Of a DNA stretch of 64,000 bases, positions 53,267-64,000 are shown one piece after another. The position numbers and the translations under genes are program-made. The notes under the pieces are model-generated. The model saw only the letters and a program-made list of their open reading frames with translations, searched no databases and was not told where the DNA came from. The stretch spans positions 49,514,714-49,578,713 of the forward strand of contig OZ021732.1 in NCBI GenBank assembly GCA_963978545.1. The letters are read 5' to 3'. Source of the stretch: Linyphia triangularis. Lineage: Eukaryota; Arthropoda; Arachnida; Araneae; Linyphiidae. Positions within the stretch are counted from its first letter, which is position 1, and every line of letters begins with the position of its first letter.

Positions 53267-53983
53267 TAGTATTTTAAAATCTTATTACCTGAATGATATT
53301 CACGAAGTCGAATTTTTTACTCTTGAAATTTTATCATCAGATGGAAAGTATATTATTATTTCGTTTCAGCAATCAAGTATTGCTTTTAAGAATGTCTAAT
53401 ATTTGCTACAACTTTGCAACAACCTATTAAATTTTATAATTTGCAGCTTAAAACTTGCTTGGATAAACGTGCTACACAACTGTGCAAACCCGAATCAAAA
53501 TAAGTTGAGTACTTTTAAATATTTGCTAAGACGAATACAGGCAGACGCTGCACTTTACATATATAAATGTTAATGTAAAAATCTTATGAAACATGCTTTA
53601 TAGCACAGCTTAATGTTTCGAAAAGATGTCCCCAAACAACAGATCATTTCAAAGTAACTACGATGTTGTGATCCTGGAGTTCGCGATTACCATTTTCTTT
53701 TATCAAATATTAATCTTGAGTTGTGTGAGCCCTTTGTGTAATCAATTAATGAAAAGTTGCTTTTAAGATTGAGAATTTAATGAGCATTTCTTAAATTGAC
53801 CAATTGTTATAATTTCAAAATATTTTTTTAATATTAGATATTAAATCTCTTGATTTGCATTTAATATTTCTTTTTCAAATTAAAAAAAAAAATCTTTATG
53901 GATTCTATTATGAAGTTATAGGAATAATTTTCCTATGCTTTTATTTCGTTTCAGAACAAAGGAATTACTGCAAAACTCAATAT
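53267..53983 (+). other. 5' flank of carboxypeptidase copy 2
   Basis: From about 53655 it aligns to 15170-15512 in front of copy 1. The acceptor TTTCAG at 53949-53954 precedes the ATG exon, so transcription must start further upstream; no promoter could be placed. Confidence 0.45.
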
Positions 53984-54041
53984 ATGATGAGTTCATTATT
54001 TTTCATATTATCAGCCACTTTTGTCTATTTAGAAATAATAG
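53955..54041 (+). CDS. Copy 2 exon 1: 5' UTR tail plus signal peptide
   Basis: Acceptor at 53954, double ATG at 53984, donor AG|GTATGT after 54041. One codon longer than copy 1. Confidence 0.85.
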
Positions 54042-57000
54042 GTATGTAAATTTCTCAATTTGTTAAAAAAAATTAATACGTAATACTATTCTGTTAATAT
54101 TTTTTTTAACATTTTCTATCAGGAAAAAAATAAGGTAAGCTGTTAAAAAGACAAATATCAAATTTCATTATTTGTGTGTGATTTTTTAACTTCTAATACG
54201 GAATGACCAAATTATTAATATAAAATATCAATATGTTTCAAATCAATGTTTCAAGTGTCATCTATTTTTAGTGTTTGGTTAACGCTGCAGTCTAATCTCT
54301 GTCATCTTTGAGAAATAAATTTACTGTCATCGATAAGATCAATAAATATCTCTACCGATTTCTCGGATATTATTTCCTTTATAAATGTAACTGCAGCTAT
54401 TTGAACTTTCTATGTAAATTAACCAGGATGGTACTTTTTTGCAGATCTTCTATGTTATTTAAATCGAGGTCTCAATATCTTGATCTTAAGAAAAATGTCG
54501 TAAAAGTCGTTTAATCTGTTAACAGCAGAAGTATTAGGCTAATTTAAACTTCCTATTTACAATGCCCTCTGAATTGTACGCATTTTCTTTATTTTCATAT
54601 TCTCAAATTTTAAAAGCTAAAATGAAATATTTCAAATTAATATAAAATTTCCTAACAGATCCAGAATGTCTAGAACTCTGTTACTACAATTGTGGTTTTA
54701 AATGGTAACTGCTAGATAATTAAAAAAAAAAAAAAAAAAAAAAAAATACAACAAAACATAGAGTCTCATTATGTTACTGTAATAAAATAATTTGTGAAGT
54801 ACCCTTTATTTTAACAACCTTTTTTTTTAAACTTTTTTTGACCCTTTTATTTTAACAAGTTATAAAATCAATGTTCGTAAATATTGGCTATGAGATGAAA
54901 GAGGTACGCATGTGAGGGACCTTGATAGCTTAACATACTACAGGTTGTAGTGATCCTTGGTAAATAGCAATTAACTTCAACATAAACATTTTACATATAG
55001 AGGTATATAGAGACGATTGGAGTAGAGTAACAGACACTTATGCTTCATAAATGCCTGCGTTTCTGATAGAACTTTAAGGATGCTAATATACGCATTTGTA
55101 TCTTACATGAGTGGTAAGAATAGCAGAACATATATTGAAAAACTAGATATTTAGTCATTGACAAAGGCAATGTTGCTAACTATACTTGAGTAACTATTAC
55201 GGGAAATTGCTCTATAACTCTAAAGTGAAATTGAGTTACAATAACGTGTTTTGCAAAGATGGCGTGGAAATGGTAAAAGTCTGAAGTTTGTATGAGAAAG
55301 AACGTTAGAACGTTACCTTTTTTTTTATCCTCTCACGTTTGATGGGCCAAATGTGTACCTAGTGTAAATAGTACAGTAGAGACGATCTCCAAAGTGTGGA
55401 TGGTGCGAGTGTCCAGTTCTAATTCGAGCACAATCGCAGTAATTTCGATGGTTGGTTGTATACGGATTATCTGGCGCCGTCAGCAACACGAGGGCTATAA
55501 TGCGCCGAAACATTCGTCATTAGACAAGCCAACATACATTTACAAACACCCATGCCTAACACGGGACTCGAACCCGCAACCTCGCGGTCTAGAAGCTAGC
55601 ACGCTAACCACTATACCGTTTGGTCGGCAGTAGTAATATCGATGGAGTGGAAAGGATAACACTCATTTCGGCAACCTTCCACGAGCTAGCAATATCCGGA
55701 ATTAGCAATACCAATCCACTGCTTTGGAATTAAGTACAACTTAAAAGTGTTTCTTTGAAACTGTCATGACGTCTCTCGCGATGGCGAAGAAAATAAGTCA
55801 CAAAAAGTCATAAAAAGCATAATAATTAAAGTATTATTATGCTTTTTATTTGGGAAGATATAGCTTAAAACATTAAAATTGTAATAGATGAAACAACCGG
55901 TGCATTTAATTTAAATATTAATTCTATGACAAGCAAAATGTTGGCATTTGAAAGCAAAATTAAGAAATGAAATGTGTTTTTACCACTTTACCGGGTGTCA
56001 TCACTTGAAAAATGCAATCGTGATGAAATTAAATAAAAATTTAATAATAATAATATAACCCATAAAAATAGTTTTTAATATAAATCCTTTTTATGCATTG
56101 TCAATTTTTATATTCGTAAACACAACACCGATTCTGTAAATAGCGTGTACTTGGTGTTCGCCTCTAATTTTAAATATCAAAAGCATTTCTATCAGCAAAA
56201 TTAGCGGCAAATTACGTTTTAAAAATTATTTATTGAAAATGAACGTGAATGTATGCACTCACATCCAAATATCATTTATTCTGATTAAAATAATTTTTAT
56301 TATTTATTTATTAAAAACATTTTGGCATCAGGAAAGAGCTTCCACAATAGCCAGTTCAATGCTATTTGGATGACACAAGTTGGTTTGTAAGTATTCCGTA
56401 AAAGCGACACAGTTACAGTCTAAAAGACAGTTACAGTCTCAAAATTGGATAGGAAGCATTGTCATCGACAATGCTACCTGCCAAGTTTCAGCCCGATTGG
56501 ATGACGACAAGGGGGTAAATTAGGCCTCTGCAGATTCCACTCTTATCGACAAGCACAAAAAATCGAAGTTAACATAAAAGATTTTTAAAAAAAATCTATT
56601 TTTTTTTTACTTTTATCATATCTGGCATTAAAATTTGATGTTTCAAAGCAATATTTCATCTGCATTTGGAAAAAATATAATGCAATTTAATGACATTCAC
56701 TCTTAAGACACGTTTTCCTTATGGAAATTTAGGTATTTCTAATGTTGCTGCAGTTCAAGAAAAGTGGGGCTACGTTAATGTCAGAAAAGACGCTTACATG
56801 TTTTGGTGGCTTTTTCACACAGACCAAGAAAATTACTGGAATAGACCCTTGGTGCTATGGATACAAGTAAGTAAAAAAAAAAACCTTTTATTTTAGACGT
56901 TATATCAGTTGTGGATTTCTATTTCTGGTGCTGAAGGGGCCATCGGCAACAAGTCACTCCTTCAACTCTCATAGTTTTTCTCACGTAATAATTTTTCAGA

Positions 57001-58001
57001 TAGTCAGGCGGCAAACTTCTATGGGAGCTCATTTTAAAGTTTATTTTCATTAATGTCAGTATCAAGTTTAGCACATTATAGATAAAAAAATACTAAGGGA
57101 AGTAGAAGAGGGTTGTGTAACAGAGTTGAACTATCAACTATTGATATTTAAAGCCCTTATAACTTAAAGAATGAAAAACTGGTCATCACCATAATGCTCT
57201 TGGTGCAATATATCGTTAGAAACTGATTTAATTTTTCAGTTCATGCCCAGAACACCCATTTTAGAGATTTTTCATTGAGAAATTTGAGTCATGGGACTAG
57301 GAGACATTTTGAAAGAAAACTCTTTATTTCTCCTCAGATACAGAAGAATTTTCGCTTTCCTTATGGAACATCAAGTGATAAATAACAGCTCATTTCATTA
57401 CATAACATAAAAAAATGAAGTTTTAGTTTGCGATTAATTTAAAGATTAATCATGCACACGCCATTATGCGCCGAAACACCTTAACAAGCAATTCAACTGA
57501 GAAGAGGGTGACTGACCAATAAGACTGACTGTAGAGTGAAGGATAAAAATTGTTAATACAAGACAACTAAGTACAAAAAGGCGGAAAGAGTATTAAAGGA
57601 ACTGTTTAATGTGGATTAGGGCACAGCTTATACAAATATCAATGCCCCACATGCGTCTAAGGAGACTTTTTGAAAGAAATCTCTTTCCTTCTCCTCTCAG
57701 ATACTGAAGAATTTTCGCTTTATTCATAGAACTTAAAGTGATAAACGACAGTTCATTTCATTACATAAAATTCATAAAGAACTTACTGATCTGGCGTAAA
57801 CACGATGAAATTGCCAGTATTGAAATTCTGGAAGCAATTAAAATGCAAACGAATGAAAAACATGCGACAGGTAACGTTAATTTAAATATTGAACTTTTCA
57901 AGGCTGACCTAGAAATTACAATAAAGACCTTCTATAAACTATTTAATATAATTTGACTCAAGAAACAGTTCCAAGTTCTTGAAAAGAGTCACAAATTTTC
58001 A

Positions 58002-58043
<42 letters not shown>

Positions 58044-61000
58044 ACTTTACTAGCTGTAACAGTTGATAAGGAATAAGTCTTTTACCTGCACCATATAAAG
58101 TTTTTACCCGAATATTAATGAAGAAAAGAGATTAAGAATTGAACAAGCAGGCTTCAGAATTGGAAGAAACACTATAAATAAAAATTTTAAGCTAAGAAAC
58201 ATAATCGAGCAAAATACTGAAATAATTACAAAATACTAACCAAGTATTATTGATTTTTCCAAAGCCTTTGACAGTATGAACAGGAAGTGCCTCTAGAAAA
58301 TTTTAAAGGTCCATGGCTTCCCTAAAAAAGTATTCAATGTGAAGCGTAAAGAGAAATGAGTCAGATAAATCAATTCACACACATAACTGTTACATTGCAC
58401 CTGAGAGAATTCTATATAGAAAGATCTGTTTTTACAATGAATGTATTTCATTAGCTAGAGTTTTAGCTAAAAATAAGTTCATTATAGAATCTGTTGTATT
58501 GTTTTGTGTTTAGGGTGGACCTGGTAGTTCAGGCACAGGTCTAGGAAACATTTTGGAAATAGGACCATTCGACGTAAATTTACAGCCAAGGAATACCACT
58601 TGGGTAAGACTATTAGTTATGTTTATTTTAAATTTTTACTTAGTATTACTACTACCACGCCGAATTGTGAAGTGCCTTATTGCGAAGCCAACTAATGGCT
58701 TGGAGTGCAGAATATCCGCTTAACATGCTTAAAATCTGGAATTGATTTCTAGTTGGAGTCGTACTTCTAAATGCTATGTTTTCAAAATGAGTAGGGTGAA
58801 GATTTAATCCTTATATAACAGTGAAATGTAAAACCTCTTTTTGGGTGCACGATTGTTTAATGATGAACTTTTTTGGTGTATCGTGATTTAATAATTCTCC
58901 TTAGTTGGTATCACAGAACACAAAATATCAACAGTATAATGTACTCTAAGAATAGTATTAACATATGAAAATAAAAATTTGTTGGTATGTCATTTGTACA
59001 GATAAATTCATGTTAAAAATACCACAACTCAAAGAATTAGTCGTTAACAGGAAACACGATCTTTGTTTATCTTGAATTCTATTATCATGTTTAACATGAT
59101 TCTTAATGTTACCTAGTGACCAAATTTCATGTCCAATCTGTAGAATCGTTTCAAGTAATAGAATGTTACCAATGTATGGTTGAAGGTTATCTCGAAGCTT
59201 CCTAATCATAGCTCATAGAATTTGGATCACAAGAATGGTCTGGAGTACAAATGGAATTAATGTTCATTTTTTAATTCGTTTAGACATAGCAATAATGTGA
59301 TAAAGTATCCCAGAAATTAAAATAAGCACAAATTAAAAAAAAAAATACATTACCATAGACTTTAATTAACGTGGCACACGCAGCAGGTATTAACCTATAA
59401 GTTTAGGGTCTTAGGGCAAAAGAACATTTAGTCCCCCCACCACTAACCTTAAAATAGACCTGCCAAATTTATGTAGAAGCACACAATTTTAAATAATATT
59501 ATTATTAACCTATAATAGAAGTGGCTGTGAATTTTTTTTAAAAATTACTACTCAATTTTTAATTTTTAGTTTATTTCAGATATAATTGAAAACGTAAGAA
59601 TATATTGTAACTTTTAATTAAGATTATCATTATTATATTTTACTTTATAGAGCAGCACTTCAAAAAAGTTCCTTTCATGTATTACTTTTTCGGTTTTATC
59701 TTCTCTTTGAGCTTCCTCTTAGCTAAACCTGATCGGCATTAAGTATGTCCTACTAATTTTATAACAAATTTGTAACGATTGCAATGTCAGAAAATCTGAA
59801 ATGGCAAAAAGGATATCCGAAAGCAGCTATAAAAATGCAGCTATAGTTTGCACTACAAGCAGATACAAATTTGTGGTTGCGATTTTGAAAAAGGTGACAC
59901 GAAATCATGAATTTGCAACAATAATGAAATTGATTAGATTAGATTAGTAGAAAGAGAAGTTACAAAAATTATTCATTAAGAATATTCATTAATTAGTTTT
60001 TCAGATTTTTTTCTATTTATAAGAATTTTTGGGACCTCAAAAAATAGGAGCAATAGGCAAGTGCCCCGAATGCCCTGCCATAAATCCTCCTCTGACAGAA
60101 ATTACACTTTTAGGTGACGAATTATTTTTTCTCTGTTTAAAATTAATACGCTGAAGAAAGATTAAATATGTATTTCTTATAATTTAGTTAAATATGGTAT
60201 TAAGAAATTATAAATTAAAATAGTAGAGTGGCGTGTGGTAGAGAGAGGAAATAAAAGGTTTGCAGTTAGCTCGAGTTCTAGGACATTTCAGTTAACTGAA
60301 AAATATTTCAGTGAATTTTTTTTTTTTTTTCATTTTAACATATACACAAAATAAATGTCTTATTTTCATTACATAAACATTTTCTCACTAAATCAATTAT
60401 CAATTTAACTTTGAAGAAAGACGCGTGTTTTATATTTTCTTAAAGTATACGAGTGTCTCATATGTGACACGAAGCTGAATTGAATTGTTCACACAGATGA
60501 ATTTATATATTTTGTGTATTAATTATCTTTGCAAAAATTTCGGATAAATAATGGAGAGGGGGGGGGGGAGTGCCCCTCCCCCTGGTCGGACCTTTACACT
60601 ACGAACTAATAACAGCATTCTTTAAATTATAGTATTACCGTACGTTGTGAATAACGATTTAAAAAAAATAAAAAAATACTTATTTAAGTTTTTTTTATTA
60701 TTCCAGACCTTGGCAATGTCCAATAGTAAATTTTAAAAAGGGGGAAAATATTTTTTTCTTAAAATTGTTATCAGATTCCGGGGAATTTCCCAGTGTGGAA
60801 ATTCATCATATATTTCATTCATCAGACTAAGACGATTAACACAAAATAAACATTGATAAAGGGAATGTTTTAAATTTCTTATTGGACAAAAGGTGATTGG
60901 TAGAAATGTGGTCAACATAAAACATATTGTATGAAATATATAAATTAAAAATACCGATTTGGTGGTAAAAGAGTTTGGGTTATATGATGTAATATCTTGG

Positions 61001-62881
61001 ATTGCAATACTGAACCTCTCCCTGGGCGCATGATATACACTCACTTCCAAAAGTTAGGCACGGAGAGGAAAATTTTAATTACCATAAGTCAATCAAAATT
61101 AAAAACGCTGAAATCATTCGTAAGATTTGTTTTCAAGCTAGACGTGTTTCTACGGCTTCCAGAAGACGAATGGAAGATTCTGAGCGCTGGCGGCCTGTCT
61201 GACGCATTGAAGCAGGACTGTTCATCACAGATGTTGCTCTTTTCTTCGGCGTTCATTTTCCGTCATTTCACGATTAATGGAAAGAATTTTAAATTAGCCA
61301 AACAGTTGTCCGAAGACCTGTAGCCGATCGTCCAAGGGTTACGACCCCTGAGGAAAATCGGTATATTGCTGTTGAAGCTAAGCGAAATCGAAGGCCCTCC
61401 ACACATGTCACATCTATGGTTGCAGCGGCCGTTGTTAAGACGATATCTTCCACTATTGTTCGTCGAAGGCTACAGATGGAATGGTCTGTACGCCCGGGTA
61501 CCATGAGTTTGTGTTCCATTATCCGTCCAATCCAAAGGTGCAAGATTAAAGTGGTGTCGCCAGCATGTGAATTGGACCGTGTCTGATTGAGGCAACGTTA
61601 TGTTCAAAGGTGAGTCCAGATTTTCCCTACAAACCGATGATAAGCGTGTAAGGGTTTCACCTCCGAGAAGAGTCTTTCTCGGAGGTCCCTTACCTTTCTC
61701 GGAAGTCGAGGTAAGGATCTGGAGGGAACAAGGCACACGCGATTGACCCCAGAACATCACCGAATATAACGCATTCCGTGGTGGAAGCATCATGGTCTGG
61801 GCAGGGATTTCATTGGGATATCGCACAGACCTGCACATCTTAAGGCGATGTTCTGTGACGGCTGTTCAGTATCGAGATGAAGTCTTAGACCCCATGTGAA
61901 ACTGTACGCTGCAGCAGTTGGTCCTTTTGTTTTAATGGACGATAATGCGCGTCCATAGAGCTGCCATCGTTGACGACTTCCTGGAGAGTACGGGGAATGC
62001 ACGTATGGAATGGCCGGATTAATCGCCGGACCTTAATCCAATTGAAAATCTTTGGGATGCCCTCGGCCGCACTGTATGTAAAAGTCCCCCCCCCCCTCCA
62101 GCCACTCTCAGAGATTTAGAAACTGCCCTACAGGAGGAATGGCGATTACTGGACTCTGCGGTGATTGATCACCTCATAACAAGCATGGTTGGTTGGTTGT
62201 TTTCAGATTATCTGGCGCCGTCAGCAACACGTGGGCTATAATGCGCCGAAACATTCGTCATTAGACAAGCCAACATACATTTACAAACACCCATGCCAAA
62301 CACGGGACTCGAACCCGCAACCTTGCGGTCTAGAAGCTAGCATGCTAACCACTATACCGTTTGGTCGGCTCATAACAAGCATGATCACTCGCTGTACATT
62401 TTGTATGCAGGTGAGGGGTGCTCACACACCCTATTAATGTCGGTTTTTGTTGTTTGTTTTGAATTTAAACATCGTTTTGTTAATGATGCAAATATGACGA
62501 TATATGATATATTTCTTTTTTTAATTATAATACGCTACAATTTCTCTTTGATATGAATTTTTCTTAACCACTGGGAATTCATTAGCAAAACCCTAACATT
62601 TAAAAAAAAATTCCTGCCAGTATATTTTGGGGGAAAAAAATCTATTTGCTCTTATTTCTGGAAGAATATGCCATGTTTTTTTTTTCTTCTTGAATTTCAT
62701 TCAGGCTCTAATTCTTGTATTTCAGCTTACCAGAGCGAATTTGCTGTTCTTGGATAATCCTGTTGGAAGTGGTTTTAGTTACGTGACAGACAAATCTGCT
62801 CTTGTTCGCAACAATGCCCAGATTGTGAAGGACATGCTTAATGCTTTGCATTCTATCTTTCAGGAGGTCCCCGAATTCCAG
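53984..62881 (+). CDS. SCPEP1-like: Retinoid-inducible serine carboxypeptidase-like, copy 2 (5' part; continues past the window)
   Basis: Four coding exons: 53984-54041 (signal peptide MMSSLFFILSATFVYLEII, phase 1 out), 56733-56866, 58514-58603 and 62726-62881. Exon sizes 2-4 and all phases equal those of copy 1 (134, 90 and 156 nt). Residue differences are 8/44, 7/30 and 6/52. GGPGSSGTGLGNILEIGPFD keeps the family GGPG. The fourth exon ends at a GC donor (CAG|GCAAGT), where copy 1 has GT. The exons with the Ser, Asp and His of the triad would lie to the right of 64000, so function cannot be judged. Introns carry a SINE, family B sequence, a LINE fragment and a Tc1 relic. Confidence 0.9.
55452..55631 (-). 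mobile_element. tRNA-derived SINE (S1)
   Basis: TSDs AGTAATTTCGATGG (55438-55451) and AGTAATATCGATGG (55632-55645). Antisense to copy 2, in its first intron. Confidence 0.92.
56040..56560 (+). repeat. Interspersed repeat family B, copy 3 (rearranged)
   Basis: The AATAATATAACCCA...TTTTTAATATAAATCC block (56045-56110) matches 50490-50560. The ATCGACAATGCTACCTGCC / GTTTCAGCCCGATTGGATG block (56463-56510) matches the monomer at 1-60. The middle is unrelated or lost. Confidence 0.6.
56733..56866 (+). CDS. Copy 2 exon 2
   Basis: 134 nt, phase 1/0; WGYVNVRKDAYMFWWLFHT followed by RPLVLWIQ. Acceptor TTTAG, donor GTAAGT. Confidence 0.92.
57290..57760 (+). repeat. Imperfect direct duplication, about 360-bp period
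   Basis: GGAGAC.TTTTGAAAGAAA, TCAGATAC.GAAGAATTTTCGC and CATTTCATTACATAA occur in order near 57300-57405 and again near 57660-57770. The second copy leads into the LINE relic. Confidence 0.65.
57770..58365 (+). mobile_element. LINE reverse-transcriptase fragment
   Basis: First block near 57800-57955: HDEIASIEILEAIKMQTNEK and IELFKADLEITIKTFYKLF, the segment just before the RT core. After an A-tract, second block: EQAGFRIGRNT, then a stop, then IIDFSKAFDSMNRKCL and HGFPKKVF. These are conserved blocks of non-LTR retrotransposon RT (AGFR-GRST, DF-KAFDS). Broken by stops and a gap; lies in intron 2 of copy 2. Confidence 0.75.
58514..58603 (+). CDS. Copy 2 exon 3
   Basis: 90 nt; GGPGSSGTGLGNILEIGPFD and ending NTTW. 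Acceptor TTTAG, donor GTAAGA. Confidence 0.93.
58604..60990. other. Intron 3 of copy 2, left part
   Basis: AT-rich, with poly-G/C-flanked phrases near 60558-60590 and ATGCCCTGCCATAAATCC at 60070 that look like ends of old DNA transposons without visible partners. No gene seen. Confidence 0.4.
61032..62440 (+). mobile_element. Tc1-like transposon relic
   Basis: The left part begins TACACTCACTTCCAAAAGTT. Coding-like blocks in several frames follow in order: TPEENRYIAVEAKRNRRPS, TISSTIVRRRLQ, GGSIMVWAGIS (61780), NAR-HRAAIVDDFLES (61940), then SPDLNPIENLWDALGRTV (62031). These are the HTH and DDE-domain landmarks of Tc1 transposases. Stops and frameshifts break it, and a SINE interrupts its 3' part (62188-62368). 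In intron 3 of copy 2. Confidence 0.85.
62188..62368 (-). mobile_element. tRNA-derived SINE (S1) nested in the Tc1 relic
   Basis: Exact 15-bp TSD CTCATAACAAGCATG (62173-62187, 62369-62383). A box and B box read on the minus strand. Younger than the Tc1 element. Confidence 0.95.
62726..62881 (+). CDS. Copy 2 exon 4
   Basis: 156 nt, 52 residues; LLFLDNPVGSGFSYVTDKSA. The exon end CAG is followed by GCAAGT, a consensus GC-type donor. Confidence 0.9.
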
Positions 62882-64000
62882 GCAAGTTTTGATTTGTTCA
62901 TGTTTTCCACACACATTATGACTTAAGCATAAGCGGTGATACAGAGGCATGCCGGTATGTGACAGCGATCCCAAATTTGACGTCTTACAAAAATCTTATT
63001 TTAAATATATTTAGTCTTCGAATTACAAATTATACATCGTATGAATCTTTTACAAAATTTAATAACATAAAATTAAAATTTCTGTAACTGTATATTCAAA
63101 ATTAAATTACCAAATTTTCTTTGGTTTTTCTTATAAAAAAAATATGCTTTACATTTTTGATAAAAATCAAATTTTATTTTCAACAAAAAGCAATACAAAA
63201 AAGGTATTTTCTAAATTATATGTCTGTGGTTTTCCTAGATTATAAAATTTATTATTTGAAAAGTTGATTATTAATTTCAGTCTATCAATTTTGAGTAAAT
63301 TTTAAAGCAGTCTATTAATTTTGAGTAAATTTTAAAGCAGTCTATTAATTTTGAAATATTACTTCAATCATAAAATTCAAAGTTATTAAAAATGAGCCAT
63401 TTTAGTAACCAATGGGGACCTTCTACACGAAGAGAGCTCTCGTGTTGTAATTGGATTGTGATAGCATGTGACCAAGCTGTATCTTTACGTTGTCCACTAA
63501 AAATACCTTGTAAAACCTCTAAACGTAGGAGGTTTTCATCACAAACCTCGCGAAACCTTAAAAATACCTAAAGCTTCACAGGTGTTTATTGGTTTCTAAA
63601 AATAAAACAATATAATTTAAGTCTTGATTTTTTTTCTTATGCACTTGAATACTGATTTTTTTGTTTTGTTTCATTGCTCATGTAGGGGGAGACTTGTGTA
63701 CCTAGGGTCACCCCACTTTTATTGAATAATGTTTAGTTTTAAGTTTTTTTGCTCACTTGGGTAAGTGGTAACACCCAATTGCTCTTTTGGCAACCATTTT
63801 GAAATCTTAGAGGAAAAAGCTGTGACAAGTTATAAGTGGAAAACGTTTTTATATGGTCTGCAGTAACATTTTGAAGCTCATACATATCTTTTATTGTTTT
63901 GCAAAGTTAAGTCAAATACTTTTCTTTGAATTCTAGTAAATAATTTTGTTTGTAACATTAAGTAATAAAGTAAGTCCTTTCAAGTAAGTCCTTTCTCCAG
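62882..64000. other. Start of intron 4 of copy 2
   Basis: AT-rich with a short direct duplication (CAGTCTAT.AATTTTGAGTAAATTTTAAAG, 63280-63345). No exon 5 (ESYGG block) is present before the window ends. Confidence 0.55.

Overview
The window looks like a piece of an AT-rich arthropod nuclear genome (arachnid or hemipteran would fit; species not determined). It has GT-AG spliced genes, many A/T homopolymer runs, tRNA-derived SINEs, a Helitron, Tc1/mariner elements and a large number of hAT-type DNA transposons. No long uninterrupted ORF is present; real coding sequence is in short exons.

The main genes are two tandem, same-strand (+) paralogs of a retinoid-inducible serine carboxypeptidase (SCPEP1-like, peptidase family S10). 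Copy 1 can be rebuilt completely: 13 coding exons from 15543 to 49579, all phases compatible, 1287 nt including stop, 428 residues, with signal peptide and Ser/Asp/His triad (Ser155, Asp349, His407). Copy 2 starts at 53984; its first four coding exons lie in the window (to 62881) and the rest lies beyond the right edge. A third gene is suggested by one minus-strand exon (3840..3946) encoding a signal peptide and ending in a GTGAGT donor, with a TATA-like box upstream; its body would lie to the left of the window or in the first 3.8 kb.

Almost everything else is mobile DNA, much of it nested and dated by target-site duplications (TSDs). Five hAT-like elements or MITEs with exact 8-bp TSDs sit at 10347-15085, 20314-26372, 20546-25794 (inside the previous one), 40301-48117 and 44259-44539 (inside the previous one), and a sixth is at 29820-31986. 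A Helitron (35770-37262) interrupts a copy of an interspersed repeat (family A) exactly between A and T. A MITE interrupts a Tc1-like transposase relic (33855-34254). A SINE interrupts another Tc1 relic (62188-62368). Five copies of one tRNA-headed SINE with a CCAA-type tail and one 527-bp SINE with a GAA-type tail are present.

The most unusual objects are: (i) a 2.9-kb element (41137-44037) with TIRs of several hundred bp, a 4-bp TSD, a large internal palindrome and decayed ORFs of an uncharacterised protein; (ii) a giant inverted array inside the inner hAT (about 23035-25750), whose two arms each carry a 15-bp minisatellite followed by about four ~245-bp tandem units; (iii) carboxypeptidase copy 1, which has lost the glycine after GGP that copy 2 keeps; (iv) a GC-AG splice donor in copy 2 where copy 1 has GT-AG. 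Insertions account for most of the intron-length difference between the two paralogs.
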